Positions 26,873 to 34,176 of a stretch of 41,823 nucleotides of DNA are shown in pieces (position 1 is the stretch's first letter; every line of letters starts with the position of its first letter). Position numbers and translations under genes: made by a program. This DNA comes from Caenibius sp. (GTDB lineage Bacteria > Pseudomonadota > Alphaproteobacteria > Sphingomonadales > Sphingomonadaceae): contig JAURML010000048.1 in the NCBI GenBank assembly GCA_030830695.1, forward strand, positions 1 to 41,823, written 5' to 3'. Below the pieces are notes generated by a model, which was not told where the DNA came from, did no database searches, and was given only the letters and a program-made list of their open reading frames with translations.

Positions 26873-28240
26873 ATGTCAAAGTCCAAACGCCGTTATGTAT
26901 GCCAGGCCTGTGGCAGTGTTGCGCATCGCTGGCAGGGCCAGTGCCCCGATTGCGGGGAATGGAACACGCTGGCGGAAGAGGCACCGGCCACGGTCTTTTC
27001 ACAGAAGCACGATCTGTCCAGCGGGGGGGGCGCGGTCGAATTCGTGCCGCTGGACGCGCCTGGCCAGATGCCGCAACGGCAGGGGACCGGGCTGGCCGAA
27101 CTGGACCGTGCCCTGGGTGGCGGGCTTGTGCCCGGCTCCGCCATTCTGATGGGCGGCGATCCAGGGATCGGCAAATCGACCCTGCTGCTGCAAGCAGCCG
27201 CGAAGATCGCCCGGCAGGGAAGGCAGGCGATATATGTCAGCGGGGAAGAAGCGGCAGGGCAGGTGCGCCTGCGCGCCGCGCGCCTGGGTCTTGCCGATGC
27301 GCCCATCCGGCTGGCTGCCGCAACCTCGGTGCGCGATATTCTGACCACGCTCAACGCGATGGAGGCGCCCGCCCTGCTGGTAATCGATTCGATCCAGACG
27401 ATGCATTCTGATCAGATCGAAGGGGCGCCGGGCACGGTCAGCCAGGTGCGCGGCTGCGCCTTCGAACTCATCCGCTATGCGAAGGAAAATGGCACCGCGC
27501 TGGTGCTGGTCGGCCATGTCACCAAGGACGGGTCAATCGCGGGACCGCGCGTGCTGGCACATATGGTCGATGTGGTGATGAGTTTCGAAGGGGAACGCAG
27601 CCACCAGTATCGTATCCTGCGCGCGCTCAAGAACCGCTTCGGCGCGGTCGATGAAATCGGCGTTTTCGCCATGGCCGGGGACGGGCTGGAAGAAGTGGCC
27701 AACCCTTCCATGCTGTTCCTTTCCGGGCGTGAGCATCCGATCGCAGGCAGCGCAGTGTTTCCCGCGCTCGAAGGGACGCGGCCCGTGCTGGTGGAAGTTC
27801 AGGCCTTGATCGTCCGTTTGCAGAGCGGGGCGACGCCCCGCCGGGCGGTGGTGGGGTGGGACAGCGGGCGGCTCGCCATGCTGCTCGCGGTGCTCGAATC
27901 CCGCTGCGGGCTCAACTATTCATCAGCGGAGGTCTATCTCAATGTCGCGGGTGGCTATCGCCTGACCGACCCGGCGGCGGACCTTGCGGTTGCTGCCGCG
28001 CTGGTTTCCGCACTGGCAGATCGGCCCTTGTCCGCACAGTCTGCCTGGTTCGGGGAAATCTCGCTGGCCGGAGAAATCCGGCCCGTCAGCCATTCCTCCT
28101 TGCGCCTCAGAGAAGCAGCAAAGCTGGGCTTCAGTACTGGGTATGGACCGGCGGAATTGAAAGATTCTGTCCGCGGAATGAAATACGAAGGGCTCAAAAT
28201 GCTGCCTGACCTCGTTGACCGGATCGTTGCAAAGGCATAA
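26873..28240 (+). CDS. radA: DNA repair protein RadA
   Basis: RecA-like ATPase that processes recombination intermediates. The 455-residue protein starts MSKSKRRYVCQACGSVAHRW, with zinc-finger cysteines C10, C13, C24 and C27. Walker A is GGDPGIGKSTLLLQ, Walker B is LLVIDSIQTM, and the RadA-specific KNRFG motif is in RALKNRFGAVDEIGVFAM. The C-terminal part (LNVAGGYRLTDPAADLAVAA, GEISLAGEIRPVSHSSLRLR) is the Lon-protease-like domain, lacking the catalytic Ser/Lys pair as usual in RadA. The ATG at 26873 gives the correct zinc-finger N-terminus. It is the first gene of a five-gene plus-strand run to alr; the stop is TAA. Confidence 0.96.
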   Translation: MSKSKRRYVCQACGSVAHRWQGQCPDCGEWNTLAEEAPATVFSQKHDLSSGGGAVEFVPLDAPGQMPQRQGTGLAELDRALGGGLVPGSAILMGGDPGIGKSTLLLQAAAKIARQGRQAIYVSGEEAAGQVRLRAARLGLADAPIRLAAATSVRDILTTLNAMEAPALLVIDSIQTMHSDQIEGAPGTVSQVRGCAFELIRYAKENGTALVLVGHVTKDGSIAGPRVLAHMVDVVMSFEGERSHQYRILRALKNRFGAVDEIGVFAMAGDGLEEVANPSMLFLSGREHPIAGSAVFPALEGTRPVLVEVQALIVRLQSGATPRRAVVGWDSGRLAMLLAVLESRCGLNYSSAEVYLNVAGGYRLTDPAADLAVAAALVSALADRPLSAQSAWFGEISLAGEIRPVSHSSLRLREAAKLGFSTGYGPAELKDSVRGMKYEGLKMLPDLVDRIVAKA

Positions 28241-28252
28241 TCATCTGCTCCC

Positions 28253-28786
28253 ATGACGGGATTTGACATCATCGTCCTCGTGCTGGTCGGGGTCGGAGCC
28301 TTCGGCGGCTTCATGCGCGGCTTCGTGCAGGAAATCCTCTCGCTTGCCGCATGGGTTCTCGCCCTGTTCGCAATTCACAGTTTGCATTCGCCGCTGACCT
28401 TGTGGCTGGTCGAGCGTCAGTATAGGGTGACTGCCGCGGCAGTCTTTGCCTACGCGCTGCTGCTGCTTATTCCCTATGCGGGGATGAAGCTGATCGCGGG
28501 GCGGCTGGGGCAGGCTTCGCGTTCGTCACTGCTCGGACCGGTCGACCGCGTGCTCGGTTTCGGCTTCGGCACGGTCAAGGGCATCATCATCGCGGTACTT
28601 GCCTTTTCGCTGCTGGTGCTGGGCTATGACACGGTCTGGGGCCCCGCAGGCCGCCCGGAATGGATCACCTCCGCACGGACTTATCCCTTCATCTCCACCG
28701 CTACGGAAGAACTCGTGCAGATCGTCCAGGACCGGCGTGAACTCCTCGCCAGCGAGGATCGCCGACTGGAGAAGAACGGCAAATGA
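28253..28786 (+). CDS. cvpA: CvpA family membrane protein
   Basis: Inner-membrane protein of 177 residues in the CvpA (colicin V production) family. It begins MTGFDIIVLVLVGVGAFGGF and continues MRGFVQEILSLAAWVLALFA, the family signature of two helices joined by a short loop. Two further helices follow (AAVFAYALLLLIPYAGMKLI, GTVKGIIIAVLAFSLLVLGY), then a charged cytoplasmic or periplasmic tail ending LEKNGK. It starts 12 bases after radA and overlaps the next gene by four bases (ATGA). In E. coli CvpA has been linked to envelope and bile-salt resistance; here the role is unproven. Confidence 0.88.
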   Translation: MTGFDIIVLVLVGVGAFGGFMRGFVQEILSLAAWVLALFAIHSLHSPLTLWLVERQYRVTAAAVFAYALLLLIPYAGMKLIAGRLGQASRSSLLGPVDRVLGFGFGTVKGIIIAVLAFSLLVLGYDTVWGPAGRPEWITSARTYPFISTATEELVQIVQDRRELLASEDRRLEKNGK

Positions 28787-29217
28787 GCGGGGCCGCCAGG
28801 CTCTATTCCCCCGAATTGCTCGAACTGGCGGTGCGGCTGGCAGCCTATCCGTGGAAGGATGACATGAGCCATTACGGCGACGCCCGTTCGCCCAGTTGCG
28901 GCAGCCAGGTCGCGATTGGTCTGCAGGTTGACGGTAACTCCAGAATATCGCGCATCGGCTTACGGTCGCGTGCCTGTGCGGTAGGGCAGGCGGCCGCCGC
29001 AATTTTTGCTGACGGCGCCCTATGGGGGGCAGTGGATTCGATCGCCCCGACCGAAGCTGAACTGGTGCTGTGGCTCGCGGGCGAGGGAGACATGCCGAAT
29101 TGGCCGGGGGTGGGCGCGCTGGTTCCCGCACTTGATTATCCGGGCCGCCACGGCGCGATCCTGTTGCCGTGGAGAGCTGCGATTGCGGCGCTTTCCAACG
29201 CGGGGTCGAACCGTTAG
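28783..29217 (+). CDS. NifU/IscU-like iron-sulfur scaffold-family protein, two-cysteine form
   Basis: A 144-residue protein with the IscU/NifU N-terminal fold. It begins ARLYSPELLELAVRLAAYPW and keeps two of the three cluster-ligand cysteines: C39 in SPSCGSQVAIGLQVDG and C65 in RSRACAVGQAAAAIF. The place of the third cysteine, near the C-terminus, reads RHGAILLPWRAAI, so the residue is missing. True scaffolds need three cysteines and an aspartate, so this protein may bind a cluster differently or not at all. It overlaps cvpA by four bases, and the MHS transporter follows. The stop is TAG. No other isc/suf genes are in the window. Confidence 0.8.
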   Translation: MSGAARLYSPELLELAVRLAAYPWKDDMSHYGDARSPSCGSQVAIGLQVDGNSRISRIGLRSRACAVGQAAAAIFADGALWGAVDSIAPTEAELVLWLAGEGDMPNWPGVGALVPALDYPGRHGAILLPWRAAIAALSNAGSNR

Positions 29218-29252
29218 AGCGGCACGGGAACGCGCAAGGGAGAGCGGCCGCG

Positions 29253-30890
29253 ATGGCGCACGATACCGCAACAGGAACAGCAGAGCCCAGCCAGAAGGAA
29301 ATCAGGCTGGTTATCGCCGCATCGTCGGCGGGCACCGTGTTCGAATGGTATGATTTCTTCATTTATGGCACCCTGGCCGGACTGATCGGCAAGGCCTTCT
29401 TCCCTGCTGAAAATGAAATCCTGCAAACGCTGCTGGTGTGGGCGGGGTTTGCCATCGGTTTCGGCTTTCGTCCGCTGGGAGCGATCCTGTTCGGTTATCT
29501 GGGCGACCGGCTGGGCCGCAAATACACATTCCTCGTTACGGTCACGTTGATGGGCATTGCCACTGCCGGGGTCGGCCTGATCCCGTCAGCTGAAACAATC
29601 GGCCTGGCCGCACCTGCCATCGTCATCCTGCTGCGTATCATTCAGGGGTTGGCGTTGGGTGGTGAATATGGCGGGGCGGCGATTTATGTGGCCGAACACG
29701 CGCCACTTGAAAAGCGCGGCTACTACACTTCCTACATTCAGGCGGCGGTGATCGGTGGCTTCGTTCTGTCGATCGCGGTGGTTCTGGCCTGCCGGTTTCT
29801 GATCCCGGCAGAAGCATTCGAAAGCTGGGGCTGGCGCATGCCTTTTCTGCTCTCGCTTGCCCTGCTTGGCATATCCTTGTGGATGCGCCTCAAGCTCTCG
29901 GAAAGTCCGGTCTTCCGGGCCATGAAGGAAGCGGGCGAAGTGTCGCACAACCCCTTTGTCGAAAGCCTGACCTATCCTGGCAATCCCAAGCGCATTTTCG
30001 TGGCCTTGTTCGGAATCACGGCAGGCCTGACCACCATCTGGTATACGGCCTTCTTTTCCAGCCTGTCGTTCCTTAAGGGGCCGATGCGGATGGAACCGAC
30101 GACAGCCGAAATCACGCTTGGCATCGTCGGGCTGATCGGGATGGGTTTCTATCTCTATTTCGGCAAGCTGTCGGACCGGATCGGACGCAAGAAGCCGCTT
30201 GTCTGGGGCAATTTCCTGATCCTGATCGTGTTGTTTCCGACCTTCTGGGCGATTGGCAATCTGGCCAACCCCAGGCTTGAGGAAGCATCGCGCAGTGCAC
30301 CGGTGACGGTCAGCGGCACCGATTGCTACTACAATCCCTTTGCCGACCTGTTCGGCGAACGTCAGACCAAATGCGGCAAGGTGTTGCAATCGCTCACTGC
30401 TGCAGGCGTTCCCTACAGCCTCGCCAGTTCTGATGCGGTGGCGTTGCGGATCGGTAACCAGCCGGTTGATCTTGGCGAGGTTGAGTGGGCGGATGATGGC
30501 AGCGTAAAGGCACAGGTCGAGGCCGGGCTTACCCAGACGGGATATGATTTGAACACCCAGCGTCCACCCATCGCCAATATCGCCGGGATTATCGCCTTGC
30601 TGCTGGTGCTCGCCGCATTGTCTGGCGCCAATTACGGGCCGGTCGCCGCACTGCTGGCCGAGATGTTCCCGCCAAAGATTCGGTACAGCTCGATGTCGAT
30701 CCCCTATCACATCGGTGCCGGTTATTTTGGCGGTTTCCTGCCTTTGATCGCCAGCTACATCATTGCCAAATCCGGCGATGTCTATGCGGGGTTATGGTAC
30801 ACATGGGTGTTCGTGGCCATCGCTCTGGTAGTTGGCTGGTGGGGCATACCAGATGGTCCACCGCGCGAATTCTCAGACGAACATTCCTGA
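29253..30890 (+). CDS. MFS transporter, metabolite:H+ symporter (MHS) family
   Basis: Twelve-helix proton symporter of the ProP/KgtP/ShiA family (545 residues). Family marks are SSAGTVFEWYDFFIYGTLAG in helix 1, the motif-A loop GYLGDRLGRKYTFL, RIIQGLALGGEYGGAAIYVA and, later, the second motif GKLSDRIGRKKPLVWGN. An unusual soluble stretch of about 100 residues (about 335-435) lies between two late helices; it contains TDCYYNPFADLFGE and RQTKCGKVLQSL, two cysteines that could form a disulfide. The ATG at 29253 follows AAGGGAGAG. The stop overlaps the alr start by one base (TGATG). The substrate is not known; organic acid or amino acid uptake is likely for the family. Confidence 0.88.
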   Translation: MAHDTATGTAEPSQKEIRLVIAASSAGTVFEWYDFFIYGTLAGLIGKAFFPAENEILQTLLVWAGFAIGFGFRPLGAILFGYLGDRLGRKYTFLVTVTLMGIATAGVGLIPSAETIGLAAPAIVILLRIIQGLALGGEYGGAAIYVAEHAPLEKRGYYTSYIQAAVIGGFVLSIAVVLACRFLIPAEAFESWGWRMPFLLSLALLGISLWMRLKLSESPVFRAMKEAGEVSHNPFVESLTYPGNPKRIFVALFGITAGLTTIWYTAFFSSLSFLKGPMRMEPTTAEITLGIVGLIGMGFYLYFGKLSDRIGRKKPLVWGNFLILIVLFPTFWAIGNLANPRLEEASRSAPVTVSGTDCYYNPFADLFGERQTKCGKVLQSLTAAGVPYSLASSDAVALRIGNQPVDLGEVEWADDGSVKAQVEAGLTQTGYDLNTQRPPIANIAGIIALLLVLAALSGANYGPVAALLAEMFPPKIRYSSMSIPYHIGAGYFGGFLPLIASYIIAKSGDVYAGLWYTWVFVAIALVVGWWGIPDGPPREFSDEHS

Positions 30891-31942
30891 TGCGATCCGA
30901 TCCGGCGTCACCGCCCGCTGCGCTGCGCCTGAAGCTCGACACGCAGGCGCTGGCTGCCAACTGGCGCGCGCTGGATGCATTCGCACCCGATGCGGCGACA
31001 GGGGCCGCGGTGAAGGCCAACGCCTATGGACTGGGCGTGCACAAGGTCATGCCCGCACTGCGCGAGGCAGGCGCGCGTGATTTCTTCGTCGCCCATTGGG
31101 GCGAGGTAAACGAAGTGCTGGCGCATACGCCGGGGGGCAGTATTTCCGTCCTGCACGGTCCGCTCACTGCGGACGACTGCGCTTTTGCCCGTGCCACCGG
31201 TGTGCGCCCGGTCATCAACAGCACGTTTCAGGCGCAGCTCTGGACGGATGCCGGCGGCGGTCCGTGCGATGTGATGATTGACAGCGGCATCAACCGGCTG
31301 GGCCTCTCGCTTCCGCAGATCGGCGATCCCGCAGTGCGTGCCTTGCAGATCGACACGCTGCTGTCGCACCTCGCCTCGGCGGATGAGGACAGCGCCCAGA
31401 ATGCAGAGCAGCTTGCCATCTTCAAGCAGGCCTGCGCCGCACTGCCCGCCCGGCGGCGCAGCCTCGCCAACAGCGCCGGCATCGGTCTGGGCGAGGCCTA
31501 TCATTTCGATCTGACCCGGCCGGGCCTGTCGCTTTATGGTGGTGTACCGCGCCCTGAACTGACAAATGCCATTTGTCAGGTCGCATATCCCCAGGCGGCG
31601 ATCATCCAGCTTCGCGATCTCTCTCCCGGCGATCGGGTCGGCTACAATGCAACATTCACGGCCACGCGCGCGATGCGCGCCGCAGTGGTTTCAATCGGCT
31701 ATGCTGACGGCTATCTGCGCTGCTGGTCAGGGCGCGGCGCGCTGCAGAGCAAGGGCCGTGCGCTGCCACTGCTTGGCCGCGTATCTATGGACATGGTGGT
31801 CGTCGACCTCGTCGCTGCGCCTGAGTTACGCGAAGGTGACTGGCTCGACATTCCTTATGCCTTGCCTCAGGCAGCGATGGCCAGCGGCCTGTCGCAATAT
31901 GAGCTGATTACCATTCTGGGACGCCGCCTTCACCAGTCCTGA
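30890..31942 (+). CDS. alr: Alanine racemase
   Basis: PLP enzyme that makes D-alanine for peptidoglycan. The 350-residue protein has the cofactor lysine K42 in AAVKANAYGLGVHKVMPALR, the HWGEVNEVLAHT and MIDSGINRLGLSLPQI segments, the SLANSAGIGLGEAYHFDLTR block, the catalytic tyrosine in GDRVGYNATFTAT, and the C-terminal domain RVSMDMVVVDLVAAPELREG. The start is the ATG at 30890, overlapping the stop of the MHS transporter, so it is translationally coupled to it. An ATG further upstream lies inside the transporter. Last gene of the radA-cvpA-NifU-MHS-alr run. Confidence 0.95.
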   Translation: MRSDPASPPAALRLKLDTQALAANWRALDAFAPDAATGAAVKANAYGLGVHKVMPALREAGARDFFVAHWGEVNEVLAHTPGGSISVLHGPLTADDCAFARATGVRPVINSTFQAQLWTDAGGGPCDVMIDSGINRLGLSLPQIGDPAVRALQIDTLLSHLASADEDSAQNAEQLAIFKQACAALPARRRSLANSAGIGLGEAYHFDLTRPGLSLYGGVPRPELTNAICQVAYPQAAIIQLRDLSPGDRVGYNATFTATRAMRAAVVSIGYADGYLRCWSGRGALQSKGRALPLLGRVSMDMVVVDLVAAPELREGDWLDIPYALPQAAMASGLSQYELITILGRRLHQS

Positions 31943-31950
31943 CAGCTATG

Positions 31951-31985
31951 TTGCGCTGCACATATTGCAATGCTACGTTGCACAA
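31951..31985 (+). promoter_or_regulatory. TGC-rich putative PhaR operator
   Basis: Between the alr stop and the phaR start the sequence carries TTGCGCTGCA (31951-31960), TTGCAATGC (31965-31973) and TTGCACAA (31978-31985): three TTGC units spaced 14 and 13 bases apart, with TGCA-ATAT-TGCA symmetry. PhaR proteins studied in other alphaproteobacteria bind TGC-rich sites and repress their own gene, so this is the likely autoregulatory site. The exact contacts are inferred. Confidence 0.5.
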
Positions 31986-32010
31986 TCACGCCAGCGAGAG
32001 GAGTGTGGCG

Positions 32011-32568
32011 ATGGCCAAAAAACAAGGGTCCGGCGAAGGCCCGGTGATTATCAAGAAATACGCCAACCGGCGGCTCTACAACACCGCATCGTCGAGCTAT
32101 ATCACGCTGGACGATCTCGCCGCGATGACCCGCGAGAATGTCGATTTCCAGGTGCTGGACGCGAAGACCGGCAATGACATTACGCATTCGATCCTGACCC
32201 AGATCATCATGGAAGAAGAATCCAGCGGCGAACAGATGCTGCCGGTCAGCTTCCTGCGCCAGCTCATTTCCATGTATGGCAATTCGATGCAGGCGATGAT
32301 GCCGCAATATCTCGAAGCGGCGATGCAGAACTTCTTCAGCAATCAGCAGAAGTTCCAGCAGGCTTTCAAGGACGGGGTGGCAGGCAGCCCGTTTGAAAAG
32401 ATCGCCGAAACCAACCGCGCCATGTTCCGTGCGGCGACCGCGTTTGTCCCCGGCGTGGCACAGGCGGCTGACGGCGGCACTGCACCGCAGGCCGGTGGGG
32501 CTGAGCTTGACGCCTTGCGCAGGGAAATGGCCGAAATGCAAAAGAAGCTCGACGCCCTTGGCAAATAG
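32011..32568 (+). CDS. phaR: Polyhydroxyalkanoate synthesis regulator PhaR
   Basis: DNA-binding regulator that senses PHA granules and controls phasin and PHA synthesis genes. The 185-residue protein contains the PHB/PHA accumulation regulator DNA-binding domain, VIIKKYANRRLYNTASSSYI, TLDDLAAMTRENVDFQVLDA and KTGNDITHSILTQIIMEEES, followed by the PHB_acc domain LPVSFLRQLISMYGNSMQAM and a coiled-coil C-terminus (AELDALRREMAEMQKKLDAL). The ATG at 32011 has AGAGGAG upstream. A TGC-rich putative operator precedes it. No phaA, phaB, phaC or phasin gene lies in this window, so it acts in trans. The stop is TAG. Confidence 0.93.
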   Translation: MAKKQGSGEGPVIIKKYANRRLYNTASSSYITLDDLAAMTRENVDFQVLDAKTGNDITHSILTQIIMEEESSGEQMLPVSFLRQLISMYGNSMQAMMPQYLEAAMQNFFSNQQKFQQAFKDGVAGSPFEKIAETNRAMFRAATAFVPGVAQAADGGTAPQAGGAELDALRREMAEMQKKLDALGK

Positions 32569-32630
32569 GCGCTGAAGCGGCATCGGGCGGGGGTATTCCC
32601 GTCCCCCCGGATTCGAAGGCTCAGATTCCC

Positions 32631-34175
32631 GTGTCAAACATACGTCATGCCCTGTCGGTCAAGCGCGCCGATGATTTCGCGCAATGGTATCAGGCGGTCA
32701 TCTCCGAGGCGGACATGGCCGAGGAGTCGGGCGTGCGCGGCTGCATGGTTATCAAGCCCTGGGGTTACGGCATCTGGGAGCGGATCCAGCGCCTGATGGA
32801 TGACCGGATCAAGGCGGCAGGCGTCCAGAACTGCTATTTCCCGCTGTTCATCCCGCTGTCCTATTTCGCCAAGGAAGCGGAACATGTCGAAGGTTTCGCC
32901 AAGGAAATGGCGGTGGTCACGCATCATCGCCTGATCGCGGGCGAAAATGGCGGGCTGGTGCCCGATCCCGATGCGAAGCTGGAAGAGCCGCTGGTGGTTC
33001 GTCCAACCTCCGAAACGGTGATCGGCGCCGCGATGGGCCGTTGGGTGCAGAGCTGGCGCGATCTGCCGCTGCTGACCAACCAGTGGGCCAATGTCGTGCG
33101 CTGGGAAATGCGCACCCGCATGTTCCTGCGCACCAGTGAATTCCTGTGGCAGGAAGGCCATACGGCGCATGAAGATCGCGCGGACGCGATGCGCGAAACG
33201 CTGCGAGCGCTGGAAATGTATCGCAGCTTTGCCGAAGATGCGCTGGCCATGCCGGTGATTGCGGGCGAAAAACCGGAGAACGAACGTTTCCCGGGAGCGG
33301 AGGCGACCTACTCCATCGAGGCGATGATGCAGGATGGCAAGGCGCTGCAGGCCGGCACGTCCCATTACCTGAGCACGAGCTTCGCGGAGGCGGCGGGGAT
33401 CCGTTATCAGGACCGCGAAGGCGGGCAGCAGTTGTGCCATACCACTAGCTGGGGCGTTTCAACCCGCCTGATTGGCGGCGTCATCATGGTCCATGGCGAT
33501 GATGACGGGCTGCGCGTGCCGCCGGCAATCGCGCCGCAGCAGATCGTGATCCTGCCGATGCTGCGCGATGACGATGGCGATGGAGCGTTGCTCGATTATT
33601 GCGAGCAACTGCGCAGCGCGCTGGCCGCACAGCACGCACTGGGCGAACCGGTTCGCGTCCTGCTGGACAGGACACCCGGCAAGGCTGCAGCCAAACGGTG
33701 GAACTGGGTGCGCAAGGGCGCGCCGCTGATCATCGAGGTCGGCCAGCGTGACATGGCGGAAGGCAAGCTGGCCATGCTGCGGCGCGACCGGTTGTGGAAC
33801 ATTGACAATGGCAAGCCCGCGTTCGAATTCCTCAGCCGCGAGGATTTCACGTCGCAGGCGCCCTCGCTGCTCGCAACGATTCAGCAGGGCATGTTCGAGG
33901 AAGCGCGCGACCGGCGCGATGCCAATATCACGCGTGGCGTGACCACCATGGCGGAGGTTGCGGAATTCTTCGCCGAAGACAAACGCTACCCCGGCTGGCT
34001 GGAAGTGCAGTGGGCCAAGCCCACGGGCGCAGCGCTGGACAAGGTGGTGGAACAGCTCAAGGCGCTCAGGCTTACTATTCGTAACGTGCCGATGGATGCC
34101 GTCCCGGCGGACGGAGCCTGCATATTCACCGGCCAAGCGGCGATAGAGCGCATCTATATCGCCCGGGCCTATTGA
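32631..34175 (+). CDS. proS: Prolyl-tRNA synthetase, archaeal/eukaryotic-like type
   Basis: Charges tRNA-Pro with proline. The 514 residues follow the type found in archaea, eukaryotes and some bacteria, not the classic long bacterial type with an editing insert or the short alphaproteobacterial type. Segments are GVRGCMVIKPWGYGIWERIQ (motif 1 region), EPLVVRPTSETVIGAAMGRW, WEMRTRMFLRTSEFLWQEGH (motif 2), TSHYLSTSFAEAAGIRYQDR, CHTTSWGVSTRLIGGVIMVHGDDDGLRVPP across two blocks (motif 3), and a C-terminal anticodon-binding domain. The start is a GTG at 32631. The stop is one base before the rnr start, so the two are translated together. Confidence 0.95.
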   Translation: MSNIRHALSVKRADDFAQWYQAVISEADMAEESGVRGCMVIKPWGYGIWERIQRLMDDRIKAAGVQNCYFPLFIPLSYFAKEAEHVEGFAKEMAVVTHHRLIAGENGGLVPDPDAKLEEPLVVRPTSETVIGAAMGRWVQSWRDLPLLTNQWANVVRWEMRTRMFLRTSEFLWQEGHTAHEDRADAMRETLRALEMYRSFAEDALAMPVIAGEKPENERFPGAEATYSIEAMMQDGKALQAGTSHYLSTSFAEAAGIRYQDREGGQQLCHTTSWGVSTRLIGGVIMVHGDDDGLRVPPAIAPQQIVILPMLRDDDGDGALLDYCEQLRSALAAQHALGEPVRVLLDRTPGKAAAKRWNWVRKGAPLIIEVGQRDMAEGKLAMLRRDRLWNIDNGKPAFEFLSREDFTSQAPSLLATIQQGMFEEARDRRDANITRGVTTMAEVAEFFAEDKRYPGWLEVQWAKPTGAALDKVVEQLKALRLTIRNVPMDAVPADGACIFTGQAAIERIYIARAY

Positions 34176-34176
34176 A

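Noticed and set aside
32588-32609. GC-rich hairpin CGGGGG/CCCCCG between phaR and proS
   Set aside because: Only six pairs, long loop and no T-tract; may be a chance pairing in GC-rich DNA.
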